A stretch of DNA of 64,000 nucleotides from Anaerozeibacter quisquiliarum (GTDB taxonomy: Bacteria; Bacillota; Clostridia; Christensenellales; Aristaeellaceae): NCBI GenBank assembly GCA_051162045.1, contig JBISDI010000001.1. One strand, 5' to 3'. Positions 51,465-60,559 of this stretch are shown here, one piece after another. Position 1 is the stretch's first letter. Every line of letters starts with the position of its first letter. Below the pieces are notes generated by a model. It was not told the DNA's origin, did no database searches, and saw nothing but the letters and a program-made list of their open reading frames with translations. Both the position numbers and the translations under genes were made by a program.

Positions 51465-51589
51465 GCCCCCTTGAACCCCAGGTAACCGCCGATTAAAGCA
51501 CACGCGCGGTGGTGAAGTAAATTCCCGTCAGATCGCGCATGCAAAAGCCGAAGGCATAGCAGCGCTGGTCGGGATAGATCAGCGCCTGC

Positions 51590-54500
51590 CTAGTAATTGT
51601 GCCAATCGAACCAACGCAGGTACTTCACGTATTCGCGCGGCGCGGGCAGTCCGGACAGCAGCGGGAAGAACGCGATGAACATGAAAAGCGCCGCGCCGCA
51701 GTAGACATACGCCGTGATCTTGTAGGCGCGCATGCTCCGCTTGCGCACGCTCTCGAACACCGCCACCGTCGCCAGGATGATGAACGGCACCGAGGCGAAG
51801 TAGTGGTAGATGAACGTGGAGCGCGTGACGAACGCCCAGGGCAAATACTGCGACAGGAAGCCCACCACGATGAACAGGCAGCGCCGGTCGATCTGACCGC
51901 CCGCGGCCAGCCGGCCAGAGAGCCGCCCCAGCAGCCGGAACCGGCCAGACGGGCGGGGCCATTCGTCCCGTCCGCCCGCGAACAGCTTCACGGTCACCCA
52001 CAAAAGCGCGAGCAGACCGCCCCACCACACGACCGGGTTGCCCATGCAGGAGATCGACGACACCATGCCCTCCGCCAGGTACGCGGTGCCCGAGTAGTAC
52101 CACATAGGCTTGACGATGAGCGGCCATTCGATCGCGCGCGACGAAAAGCCGTGCTCGAGGCCCGGCCCCGAGTGGTAGCTAAACATCGCCTGCTGCGCGG
52201 CCCACACCTTTTCCACCGACAGCCCGCCCGTCGGCTGCATGTGCCAGTAATACGTGAAGTAGTAGATCGCGAGCGGCACCGCGACGAAGAAGATCAGGCA
52301 TGTGAACAGCGTGATGACGGTCGCGCGAGCGAATTGCTTGACCGCGCGCTGCGCCACACGCCGCCCGTCCATGTCGAGCGTGCGCAGGTTTTGCTTGGCG
52401 TAGCGATACTCGCGCAATCGCGCCCAGAGCGTGAAGAAGAAGATACAGGCAAGGCCTAAAGCGCCGTAGATCCCGATCCACTTGACCGCAATCGCCAGCC
52501 CCATCATAAGCCCCGACAGCATCAGCGGCAGCAGCGTACGCCACAGCTTCTGGTGGTAGAAACTCATCTGCGCGTAGCGGAACATAAACAAATACATCAT
52601 CATGATGAAGAACACCGCGATCGCGTCGAGCGTCGCGAAGCGCGACTGCGTAAAGTGCATCGCGTCCGCAGCCAGCAGGAACGCCCCGATCAGCGCAAGC
52701 GTCGACTTGCGGAACAGCTGCTTCGCCATGAGGTACATCAGCGGCACCATCAAAACCCCGAACAGCGCCGGCACGAACCGCCAGCCAAAGGGCGTCATGC
52801 CGAACAACCGGATGCCCAGCATAATCAGCACCTTGCCCAGCGGCGGGTGGGTGGTCTCGTAGGGACGCAATCCCTTCAAGTGCTCGTAGGCGGTGCGCCC
52901 GTGGTATATCTCGTCGAAGTACATGCCGTTGTAATACGACGGATAGGGCGGCACCGTCTGCTGCTCGTCGATCAGCGCGGTCGGGTCGCTGGCCTCTTCG
53001 CCGCCGCCCAGGCTGTACACCGAAGCGATCGGCAGCGCTTTGCCTTCCGGGCTCAGAAACGCCACCTCGCCCAGCAGCAGGCCGGGCCGCTCGGCGGTCA
53101 GCTTTACGTAGCGCGCGGTCTTGATCGGGTAGCGCTCGTCCTCGAGCGAGCGGAACCGGTCGTTCTCGTCTCGTTCGCCCGCCTCGTACCACAGCCAGCG
53201 GTACATCTGCCCTTCGGCGTAGTCGGCCAGGCGCTTTTCCGACCAGACTTTGGCGTCGTCGGACATCTGCACCATAAAGCTCGAAGAACAGATGCCGCCG
53301 AAGTAGGTCAGCCGGAAGGCGCGCACCTCGCCCAGGTCGAAGGTGATCTCCTCGCCCGCGGCGGTCGCGCGCCACTGCGTCTCGGGGGCCTTCAGGCTGC
53401 CGAGGTTGGTGAACGCCATGAAGGCGTATACCAGCGTCAGCACGCTCATGAAGGCGTAATCGCGCCTCTTGAGGTTGAGCCGCGCGTCGCGGGGTTTGAG
53501 CAGCGCCTCCTGTACGGCGGCCGCAGCCCTTTGCGCCCGCCGCTCCTTGCCGCGTTCGGGCCTGTACACCCGCGTAAAGCCCATCGTGCGGCCTGTTACG
53601 CACATCTCCCAACCCGTCCAGGCCAACGCGCCCGCCGCCAGCAGGTTGATCGTTGATACCGCGCCGTAGAGCATCTGCCGCCCGTCGTTCATCAGGTATC
53701 TGTACTTGAGCACCATCGCCACGTTGACAAACTGGGTCATGCTGAGCACCACGAACAGGATCAGCAGCCGCGCGTCGCGGTCGAAGGCGTAGGCCATGAG
53801 CAGCATCACGAGCGCCGGGTACAGGTAGCGCTCGTGCATCATCGGCGCGAGGGCGAACAGGAGCGTCAGCATCACCGAGCCCGCCAGGAACAGCTTACCC
53901 CGATCCTTGGCGCGCGCGTACAGGAAAATCGGGTAGGCGACGGCCGCGAGCGTCATGAGCTTGGAAAACAGCGCGATCGCCGGCACGGCGTCCATCCCGC
54001 ACCAGTTGAGCCCCATCAGCATGTAGAGGTTGCAGGCGTTGACGGTCATGTGGGCATAGTGCGCCATCGTGCCGCCGTACAGGCTGATTAGGTAGCCGAT
54101 CGGCCGAAGCGCCGCCGGCAGGTCGATCGTCACCCGATAGCCCAGCGCGCCGAACGACAGCGACTCGGGCAGCAGGTTCGCCGGCAGTTTTGCCAGGAAC
54201 GGCAGCGCCACGAGCAGCGCGATCCCCAGCGCCAGCAGCAGCGCCGAGAGCAATTGAAGCGCCAGCCGCCCCTTCTGCTCGCTCTCGTTAAGCTCCACCA
54301 CCAGCATCACAAGCCCGAGCGGGGCCAGCATCAGCGCCTGAGGCTTGGTGAGCACCGCCAGCGCGAACACCGGCAGCGCGACGATCCAGCGCCCGCGCGC
54401 GGCGTACAGCATCGAGATAATCAAGAGAGCGGTCAACACCGAGTCGACCTGCCCCCAGGCGGCCGAATTCAAGATCGAAGCGGGGTTGAACGCCATCAGC

Positions 54501-55591
54501 GCCGACAGCGCCAGCGCCAGCCGCTCATGAAGCGACCGGCTCGCGGTGCGGTAGATGAAAAAGGCGGCCACCGCGTCCATCAAGATGGGCGCGAGCTTTA
54601 CGATCAGCCAGGCGAGCGGGCCGTCTCCGAGCGCCAGACCGCGCAGCAGAGCGCCGGTCGCCCACAGCACGTACAGGTAGCCCGGCGGGTAGTCGCAGAA
54701 GGCATCCTTCGCATAGAAGCCGCCGGGGCCGCGCTCGGCCATGCGATGAGACCAGCCGATGAAGCAGTTCATGTCCACATCAAAGCCGCGCACAACCGCC
54801 GCGATCGCCAGCCGCACCGCCAGCGCAGCCAGCGCGATCAGCAAAAACGACCGGATCGGCGCTGCGGGCGGCTCGAGCGGCGTTTGCCGGTAGAGGCCGC
54901 GCAGCAAAAGCGCCGCCGCCGCGGCCGCAAAGAGCAGCGCTATGCCGATGAACAGCGCGCTCCACGGCGTCTCCCGCGGGATTTGCGACGCCTCCGGCTC
55001 CTCTTTGGCGGGCGCGATCGTCGCAAAGCTCACGACATTCCCGACGGCCTCGGCTTCGTCGATTTCCACCATCTCGATTTCATCAAACCAGGCCTCGCCC
55101 ACATTCAGCGATCCGTACCCGCCGAGCCGCATAAGCACGGCGAGCTCGTATTGATCGGGCCCGGTGCGTCCGGTCAGGCTCAGGTCGCGCCACGCGCCTT
55201 GCGTGTCGTACACCTGCTCGGAAGAAGCGAAGCTGTTGTCGATCGACAGCCCCGCGCCCGCCCGATCGCGGTCCGCGCCCGACGCCTTGACCTTGGCCGT
55301 GATCCGGTAGCAGGTGTCGGGCTCCACGTCGACCGTCTGCAGGAAGCGCGCGTCGTTCTCAGAGGCATTGTGAATGTGCAGCGCCCGCCCGCCCGCGAAC
55401 CCGTCGGGCGATACGGTGAGCGCGCTGACCCCCTCGTCCCAATGCCACATCGCGGCCGTCCATGCGGCCGGCGCTCCGTACGCATCGACCGCTTCCAAGC
55501 CGCCGTTTTCCAGCAGGTTTTCGCTCGCCAGCGCCGCGCGGCCGATCAATAAAAGGATCAGCGCGAAGCCCAGCATCCATTTCTTGTTCAT
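51590..55591 (-). CDS. Tandem GT-C glycosyltransferase fusion (PMT-like) with two carbohydrate-binding-like domains
   Basis: Membrane protein of 1333 residues. In order: signal peptide (1-22); an extracytoplasmic jelly-roll, CBM-like domain (about 25-185); a TM; a first GT-C module (about 235-690) with an acidic FDVDMN motif near 267 and DYPPGY near 298; a discoidin-like (F5/8 type C) domain (about 745-845, ITFDLGEVRAFRLTYFGG to ARYVKLTAE); and a second GT-C module (about 885-1333) with the GT39/PMT signature YFDEIYHG and HPPLGK. GT39 enzymes transfer mannose from a polyprenyl phosphate to exported proteins. Here two catalytic modules seem to share one chain. ATG at 55591 follows AGGGG by five bases. 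The gene breaks the usual yraN-comM adjacency. Confidence 0.88.
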   Translation of the reverse strand: MNKKWMLGFALILLLIGRAALASENLLENGGLEAVDAYGAPAAWTAAMWHWDEGVSALTVSPDGFAGGRALHIHNASENDARFLQTVDVEPDTCYRITAKVKASGADRDRAGAGLSIDNSFASSEQVYDTQGAWRDLSLTGRTGPDQYELAVLMRLGGYGSLNVGEAWFDEIEMVEIDEAEAVGNVVSFATIAPAKEEPEASQIPRETPWSALFIGIALLFAAAAAALLLRGLYRQTPLEPPAAPIRSFLLIALAALAVRLAIAAVVRGFDVDMNCFIGWSHRMAERGPGGFYAKDAFCDYPPGYLYVLWATGALLRGLALGDGPLAWLIVKLAPILMDAVAAFFIYRTASRSLHERLALALSALMAFNPASILNSAAWGQVDSVLTALLIISMLYAARGRWIVALPVFALAVLTKPQALMLAPLGLVMLVVELNESEQKGRLALQLLSALLLALGIALLVALPFLAKLPANLLPESLSFGALGYRVTIDLPAALRPIGYLISLYGGTMAHYAHMTVNACNLYMLMGLNWCGMDAVPAIALFSKLMTLAAVAYPIFLYARAKDRGKLFLAGSVMLTLLFALAPMMHERYLYPALVMLLMAYAFDRDARLLILFVVLSMTQFVNVAMVLKYRYLMNDGRQMLYGAVSTINLLAAGALAWTGWEMCVTGRTMGFTRVYRPERGKERRAQRAAAAVQEALLKPRDARLNLKRRDYAFMSVLTLVYAFMAFTNLGSLKAPETQWRATAAGEEITFDLGEVRAFRLTYFGGICSSSFMVQMSDDAKVWSEKRLADYAEGQMYRWLWYEAGERDENDRFRSLEDERYPIKTARYVKLTAERPGLLLGEVAFLSPEGKALPIASVYSLGGGEEASDPTALIDEQQTVPPYPSYYNGMYFDEIYHGRTAYEHLKGLRPYETTHPPLGKVLIMLGIRLFGMTPFGWRFVPALFGVLMVPLMYLMAKQLFRKSTLALIGAFLLAADAMHFTQSRFATLDAIAVFFIMMMYLFMFRYAQMSFYHQKLWRTLLPLMLSGLMMGLAIAVKWIGIYGALGLACIFFFTLWARLREYRYAKQNLRTLDMDGRRVAQRAVKQFARATVITLFTCLIFFVAVPLAIYYFTYYWHMQPTGGLSVEKVWAAQQAMFSYHSGPGLEHGFSSRAIEWPLIVKPMWYYSGTAYLAEGMVSSISCMGNPVVWWGGLLALLWVTVKLFAGGRDEWPRPSGRFRLLGRLSGRLAAGGQIDRRCLFIVVGFLSQYLPWAFVTRSTFIYHYFASVPFIILATVAVFESVRKRSMRAYKITAYVYCGAALFMFIAFFPLLSGLPAPREYVKYLRWFDWHNY

Positions 55592-55679
55592 AAACACCCC
55601 TAGTGTCCCGACACAGCCAACCCTTGGGTTTTGCGCAATTGTCAGTTACTTTCAACGCAATCGGGAAAAGTCCTTCAAT

Positions 55680-56033
55680 TTAACGAGATTTTGCGTAAAA
55701 GGCGGCGCGCATGTGGCGGATATCGCCGCCCATGACCTCGATCACGTCAAAGCGCACCCGGGCGTCGGCGAGGCGGTTGCTCTTCAAATACCACGCGGCC
55801 GCGCGCGCGATATGCGCTTGCTTGCGCGCTCCGACCGCCTCCGCGCCCCGACCGTAGCGCGCGCCGTCGCGGCGCTTGACCTCGACGAACACCGTAAATC
55901 CCTCCATCTGGGCGACCAGGTCGATCTCGCCCATCGGGCAGCGGTAGTTGCGCGCGAGGATGCGCGCTCCGCGCTCGTTCAGGTAGGCCTCGGCCAGGCG
56001 CTCGCCCTCCGCGCCGTACTGACGCCGGTTCAC
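55680..56033 (-). CDS. yraN: YraN/UPF0102 nuclease-like protein
   Basis: Small protein of 117 residues with the restriction-endonuclease-like fold. The motif GEIDLVAQ (E36, D38) is followed by FVEVKRR (E51, K53), the usual metal-binding pattern. GTG start overlapping the rnhB stop by four bases (GTGA). The family's physiological role is not settled; its linkage with comM and dprA suggests DNA processing. An AT-rich 88-base gap follows before the glycosyltransferase gene. Confidence 0.93.
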   Translation of the reverse strand: MNRRQYGAEGERLAEAYLNERGARILARNYRCPMGEIDLVAQMEGFTVFVEVKRRDGARYGRGAEAVGARKQAHIARAAAWYLKSNRLADARVRFDVIEVMGGDIRHMRAAFYAKSR

Positions 56034-56659
56034 GGACGTTCTCCCAGGATGCCCCCAATAAACGAGCGCCGGTGCGCCGGACAGGGGCCGACGCGCCTGA
56101 GCGCCTCGATATGCTCGGGCGTGCCGTAGCCTTTATTGCGCGCAAAGCCGTATTCAGGATAACACGCGTCGAGCTCCACCATCCAACGGTCGCGCGTGAC
56201 CTTCGCGATGATCGAGGCCGCCGCGATCATGTAGCTCGTCGCGTCGCCGTGTACCAGCGCCTTCTGCCCGCCCGGCAGGCGCAGGTGCCCGAGCGCGTCC
56301 ACGAGGAACAGCGCGCCCCGCGCGCCCTCGGCGCACTTCTCCATGCACAGCCGGGTGGCCTCGAGGATGTTGATCCGGTCGATGTCTTTGGGCTCGAGCC
56401 GCGCCACCCGCACGTAGTCGGCCGCCCCGATCAACAAATCGTACAGCGCCTCGCGCCGCTTCTCGGACAGCTTCTTCGAGTCGTCGACGCCCGGCACCAG
56501 CTTATCCGGCGGGATGACGACGCAGGCGGTGACCACCGGCCCGGCGAGCGGCCCGCGCCCCACCTCGTCGATGCCCGCCACGGCCACCCCCTCGGCCCAC
56601 AACGCCCGCTCGATCCGCGTCAGGCGCTCCAGCTTTTCCTCGGCGCTTTCTCTGGGCAT
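56030..56659 (-). CDS. rnhB: Ribonuclease HII
   Basis: Removes ribonucleotides from DNA-RNA hybrids; 209 residues. The acidic active site begins in AGIDEVGRGPLAGPV (D31, E32) and includes the Asp in LFLVDALGHL; ASIIAKVTRDRWM and the late YPEYGFARNKGYGTPEH are family landmarks. ATG behind GGGGGAAG. Part of the rplS-rbgA-rnhB-yraN chain. Confidence 0.96.
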   Translation of the reverse strand: MPRESAEEKLERLTRIERALWAEGVAVAGIDEVGRGPLAGPVVTACVVIPPDKLVPGVDDSKKLSEKRREALYDLLIGAADYVRVARLEPKDIDRINILEATRLCMEKCAEGARGALFLVDALGHLRLPGGQKALVHGDATSYMIAAASIIAKVTRDRWMVELDACYPEYGFARNKGYGTPEHIEALRRVGPCPAHRRSFIGGILGERP

Positions 56660-56670
56660 ATGGCTTCCCC

Positions 56671-57522
56671 CTATGCTTTTGGCAACTCCAGCGTTACCCG
56701 CCCCACCTTGCCCGCGCGGAATTCGTCGAGCACCAGCGCGGCGGCGCGCTCGGTGTCGAAGCGCCCCTGCGACAGCAGCCAGCCCCGGCCCTTGCAGGCG
56801 GCCTCGAGCAGCTCGTGGCCGGGCGCGTCCAAAGCTATGTCATGGAGTTTGAACCGCGCGCGCGCGGCCGCCTCGTCGATGGCCATCAGCCGCTCGAGCA
56901 ATTGGCCCGCCAGCTCCTCGCCGTCCATGATCTGATCCTTGATCGAGCCCAAGAACGCCAGGTCGCGCGCCAGATCCTGGTCGCCCAGCTTGGGCCAGAG
57001 CAGCCCGGGCGTGTCCAGCAATTCGAGGTACGGCCCCACCTTGACCCATTGACTGGCGCGCGTCACGCCCGGCCGGTCGGCGGCCTTGGCAATCGCCGCG
57101 CCGTTGAGCCGGTTGATGAAGCTCGACTTGCCCACGTTGGGGATGCCGATCACCATCAGCCGCACCGTCTTGTTGACGCCGCGCGCCTTCATGCGCTCGA
57201 CCGCCGGCTTCACCGCGCGCTCAATCGCCGCGAGCACCTCGCCGGTCCTGCCGCCGGTGCTCGTGAATCTGAGCGCCGTTTCACCCCGCGCACGCAGGTG
57301 CGTAAGCCACCGATTTGTGGCGTCATCGCTCGCGAGGTCGGCCTTGTTGAGCACCAGCACGCGCTGCTTGCCGCGCGTCAGCTCCATCAGGTCGGGGTTG
57401 CGCGTGGCGTCGGGGGCGCGCGCGTCGCATAGCTCGATCACCGCGTCCACCACCTTGAGCTGCCCGGCGAGCAGCCGCCTGGCGCGCGCCATATGGCCCG
57501 GGTACCAGTGGATATCCGGCAT
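56671..57522 (-). CDS. rbgA: Ribosome biogenesis GTPase RbgA (YlqF)
   Basis: Circularly permuted GTPase of 283 residues that acts in late 50S assembly. G4 NKAD (59-62) comes before G1 GIPNVGKSS (126-134) and G3 DTPG (170-173). The N-terminal HWYPGHMARARRLL and the C-terminal helical RNA-binding domain are typical. GGGAGG stands five bases before the ATG. It follows rplS across a hairpin. Confidence 0.97.
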   Translation of the reverse strand: MPDIHWYPGHMARARRLLAGQLKVVDAVIELCDARAPDATRNPDLMELTRGKQRVLVLNKADLASDDATNRWLTHLRARGETALRFTSTGGRTGEVLAAIERAVKPAVERMKARGVNKTVRLMVIGIPNVGKSSFINRLNGAAIAKAADRPGVTRASQWVKVGPYLELLDTPGLLWPKLGDQDLARDLAFLGSIKDQIMDGEELAGQLLERLMAIDEAAARARFKLHDIALDAPGHELLEAACKGRGWLLSQGRFDTERAAALVLDEFRAGKVGRVTLELPKA

Positions 57523-57542
57523 GTTGCCCTCCCGATAACAAC

Positions 57543-57567
57543 AAAGGCCGCACTATGTGCGGCCTTT
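57543..57567 (-). terminator. Attenuator hairpin between rplS and rbgA
   Basis: An 11-bp perfect stem AAAGGCCGCAC with its complement and a three-base loop; on the minus strand it is followed by TGTTGTT. Probably a partial terminator that keeps rplS mRNA in excess over the downstream genes. Confidence 0.75.
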
Positions 57568-57578
57568 TGTAAAAGTAC

Positions 57579-57920
57579 TTACTTTTCCTTGACCTTGGCT
57601 GCCTTGCCGCTGAGCTTGCGCAAGTAGTACAGCTTCGCGCGGCGAACCTTACCCTTGCGCATGACCACGATGTGGTCCAGGCGCGGGGAATGCAGCGGGA
57701 ACGTGCGTTCGACGCCGATACCGTAGGACATGCGGCGCACGGTGAACGTCTCGCGGGCGCCGCCGTTGCGGCGCGCGATAACCACGCCTTCAAACGCCTG
57801 CAGGCGCTCGCGCGAACCTTCGACGACCTTGACGAACACGCGCACGGTATCGCCGACGGCAAACGCGGGAAGATCGGAACGCATCTGCGCGTTCTCGATG
57901 GAGCGAATGATCTCATTCAT
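57579..57920 (-). CDS. rplS: 50S ribosomal protein L19
   Basis: Ribosomal protein of 113 residues. It begins MNEIIRSIENAQMRSDLPAF and contains the family signature FEGVVIARRNGGARETFTVRR and KGKVRRAKLYYLR. The frame is open 11 codons upstream, but the ATG at 57920 has AAAGGAGGG at correct spacing. It is the first gene of the conserved chain. Confidence 0.97.
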   Translation of the reverse strand: MNEIIRSIENAQMRSDLPAFAVGDTVRVFVKVVEGSRERLQAFEGVVIARRNGGARETFTVRRMSYGIGVERTFPLHSPRLDHIVVMRKGKVRRAKLYYLRKLSGKAAKVKEK

Positions 57921-57994
57921 GAAATGGCCCTCCTTTCCCTGCGAAGCGTTCATGCCGGCACACCGACAGCGGACCGCCCGATTTCACAAAGCTA

Positions 57995-58024
57995 AGTCTA
58001 CCACACGCCGTATAGTACGCGCAA
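57995..58024 (-). promoter_or_regulatory. rplS promoter (TTGCGC -35)
   Basis: TTGCGC (58024-58019), 18 bases, TAGACT (58000-57995) on the minus strand, about 65 bases before the rplS ribosome site. Confidence 0.65.
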
Positions 58025-58029
58025 GTTAA

Positions 58030-58055
58030 TTCTTTGGACGGCATCCGCCAAAGAA
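58030..58055 (-). terminator. Terminator-like hairpin behind the solute-binding/adaptor cluster
   Basis: TTCTTTGG pairs with CCAAAGAA, with a further CGG/CCG pairing inside. It lies 28 bases after the last gene of the low-GC cluster and directly before the rplS promoter. The T-run behind it is poor. Confidence 0.55.
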
Positions 58056-58082
58056 GCGTATGCCAGGACGGCTTGTCGCCGC

Positions 58083-59168
58083 TCAACCTGTCACGCGCCT
58101 CTTTCGCCTGCGTCCGGCGATCCATGTACAGAAGACAAACAACCCCAGGATTGTTATGGCCGCCGTCTCCATTCGCAGCATGTGTTCCAGGTCATTCAGC
58201 CCACGTAACGAAGAAAACGCGTAGGCTTCCGAAGCGCAGTGGTTTGAAGCGACCGTCGGCTGAAAGAGTTTGGGTGTATCGGCGTCAAATACAAGCAGTT
58301 TGCGCACCGACTTGTATATGACAAAACATGCCCCCAGCAATATGGACGTAAATTTCATCAGCGCCGCCACAATGCCCGCGGCGGTTAAAAGCAAGGTGTG
58401 TTTCGACAGATCCATCGCGCGTGATTTGTGGTACGCGTCAATCAAAACGCGGCTTACGCCCTTATAGCAGGCATGCGCCGCGTAAGGGATGGCGACAATG
58501 GATGCGAGGATGGCGCCGCACATGAAGCCCAGCAATACCCTCATTTTCTCAAAAGCCATCGAAATAAAGGTTATTTCGCCGCCAACACGATCGATGATTT
58601 CGGCAATCGATTGACGCATCAAGGAATACGCCTGACCCGAGACCCCGCGGATGAAGGCGACATTGGATTCATTCAATGAAGGCCACGGAATGAGCGCCTC
58701 GCCCCGAGGCGACTCGGAGCGGTACACGCCGATGACTTCGTAGCTGGTTCCAAACACTTCTATCACGGTCCCAACGGCGTTCTCACCGCCATACAGCACC
58801 GAGCTGAGCGCCGTGTCAATGAGCGCGACGCGTCTGTTTTCAAGTACATCTTCATCCCAAATCGTCCGGCCATATTGTAAAATCTTACGTTGGCTCGCGC
58901 AGTACGTGCCATCAATGCCGATGACTTGCGAAGGGTTCCCATGGATCGTCGCTTGCCGGGGATAAAACAGCGTATGCACGTCCATCAGACCGGCAATGGA
59001 CTTCCCCAATTCAGACACATTCGCCATGGAATTTGAATCCAAATTCCTTGCCAGTATCTCGTAATCGTCCCGTATGATGGCGATACGGTATACTGTCGCT
59101 ATCAACGCGCACAGCATGATCGAGAGCATTGTCAAAAGCACCCGGATCAGTCCCTTTGGCGTACTCAT
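58083..59168 (-). CDS. MacB-like permease with an extracytoplasmic core domain
   Basis: Membrane protein of 361 residues. One N-terminal TM (about 8-30) is followed by an external domain (about 31-205) with the MacB core-domain look (NRRVALIDTALSSVLYG, GTVIEVFGTSYEVIGVYRSE, then ALIPWPS). Three TMs complete it: about 210-235, about 270-300, and the last near 340. This is the FtsX/MacB topology, but no ATPase gene accompanies it. The ATG at 59168 overlaps the HlyD-type gene stop (ATGA), so the two proteins probably work together, as MacA-MacB pairs do. Lower GC than the housekeeping genes. Substrate unknown. Confidence 0.8.
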   Translation of the reverse strand: MSTPKGLIRVLLTMLSIMLCALIATVYRIAIIRDDYEILARNLDSNSMANVSELGKSIAGLMDVHTLFYPRQATIHGNPSQVIGIDGTYCASQRKILQYGRTIWDEDVLENRRVALIDTALSSVLYGGENAVGTVIEVFGTSYEVIGVYRSESPRGEALIPWPSLNESNVAFIRGVSGQAYSLMRQSIAEIIDRVGGEITFISMAFEKMRVLLGFMCGAILASIVAIPYAAHACYKGVSRVLIDAYHKSRAMDLSKHTLLLTAAGIVAALMKFTSILLGACFVIYKSVRKLLVFDADTPKLFQPTVASNHCASEAYAFSSLRGLNDLEHMLRMETAAITILGLFVFCTWIAGRRRKRRVTG

Positions 59169-60502
59169 GATATTGTCTTTACCACCCTTACTCTGTCTTC
59201 GAGCGGGCTCGTCCAATTGGCCGCAACCGGTGAATTCGTGCTCAGACCCGACCGGATGGCCGAATACGTCTCGTTCGCATCAAGAATGCTCACTTCTGTT
59301 TTGCTGGTATAATACTCTTCTCCCCAATAATCCGGTATACGCTCGATGCGGAAAACATACTTCTTGCCCCCCTCGCTGACGACGCACTTCGACGGAATGA
59401 CGCAATCATACATGGCGCTCTCATTTTTCAGGTTAATCAATGCTTTTCGGCCGATAAGCCGCTGCGTATCGATTGAAAAATCCGAAGGCAGCGCCGCGTA
59501 AAACCGAACCTTTTCCTTGCCGTCCATGTTCATATATTCCCAGCCACAATCGAGCAGTTCATAATCGACGCCGGCGTAACTCATGATGATGTTCTGCGCG
59601 TTGAGCAACGCGTCCATCTGATTGAGCTCGACGACGGCACGCAGCGATGGGCGCATCGACGTGCTGATCGCATACAAAGGCCCCGCAGCGCCGTACTTTT
59701 CACCGGCTTTGATATACACTTCCGTGACGTACCCGTCAGATTCTGCGATGATCGCCTCCATGGCCGCCTTTGCCCGCAGGGTCTCGATTATCGATTGTCG
59801 TATGCCCCGTATCTCCTGCGTGGTTTGATATGCGTTGATCGCGTAAGCCAAGTCCCCCGCCTTGACCTTTTTCATATGCTCATCCGTTTTGAGAGACTCC
59901 GTTTCAAGGCTTTCACTTATATAGAGATCATATAGCGCAGCGGCGTCCCCAAACCCCGATGCGCGTATTGCAAACTCCCACAGCGTCTCGTCATCCTGCA
60001 GCTCGACGCCATGATCCAGCATCAACGCCATAAGCCTGAACCTCAATTTGGACAACTGTATTTCTTTCTCTATACGATCCAATATCGCCATTGCGCTTTT
60101 CGAGCTTCTGTTTACTCTTTGAGCAAGCGCGTCCTTGTTTTGCAGCATGAGCTTCGCGTAGGCCGCGCCCAGCCTTTGGTAGTCTTCTTCCAGGTTCAAG
60201 CCTATATCCTCAGTAGACTTTGCCCGGAAGAGCACCTGCCCGCGATAAACCTTTTCCCCCGGCCGAACCCGTATTTCGTCGATGACAATGGGGTGTTGCT
60301 CCGCCCCATACGCGTACACCATTCTGACTTGATCCCATTCATACGCAGCGTCCAATACCAGGTTCTTTGTTATCACCCTCGCGGTCGGCAGAACAAAGTC
60401 CACTTTAGGGGTATACAGCGTTCGAACGGTTTGGGCAAAGAACAGGCACAGTATCAAAAGTGTCAACAGGACAAACAAACCGCGCTTTGCGAGCACCTTC
60501 AT
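59165..60502 (-). CDS. HlyD/MacA-type membrane fusion (adaptor) protein
   Basis: Protein of 445 residues with one N-terminal TM (about 6-26) and an extracytoplasmic part. The first biotinyl-lipoyl half is IDEIRVRPGEKVYRGQVLFRAKS, a long helical hairpin follows (about 100-235), and the second half is AIIAESDGYVTEVYIKAGEKYGAAGPLYAI. Beta-barrel stretches come after. This is the standard adaptor layout. The ATG at 60514 lies directly against GGGGG, so the ATG at 60502 is the better start. Its coupling to the MacB-like permease suggests export or sensing across the envelope of a single-membrane cell. Confidence 0.85.
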   Translation of the reverse strand: MKVLAKRGLFVLLTLLILCLFFAQTVRTLYTPKVDFVLPTARVITKNLVLDAAYEWDQVRMVYAYGAEQHPIVIDEIRVRPGEKVYRGQVLFRAKSTEDIGLNLEEDYQRLGAAYAKLMLQNKDALAQRVNRSSKSAMAILDRIEKEIQLSKLRFRLMALMLDHGVELQDDETLWEFAIRASGFGDAAALYDLYISESLETESLKTDEHMKKVKAGDLAYAINAYQTTQEIRGIRQSIIETLRAKAAMEAIIAESDGYVTEVYIKAGEKYGAAGPLYAISTSMRPSLRAVVELNQMDALLNAQNIIMSYAGVDYELLDCGWEYMNMDGKEKVRFYAALPSDFSIDTQRLIGRKALINLKNESAMYDCVIPSKCVVSEGGKKYVFRIERIPDYWGEEYYTSKTEVSILDANETYSAIRSGLSTNSPVAANWTSPLEDRVRVVKTIS

Positions 60503-60559
60503 GTGTTCACCCATCCCCCTTACGCATTTCCCGGCGCTTCACGCCGTCCCGCCTGCGTG

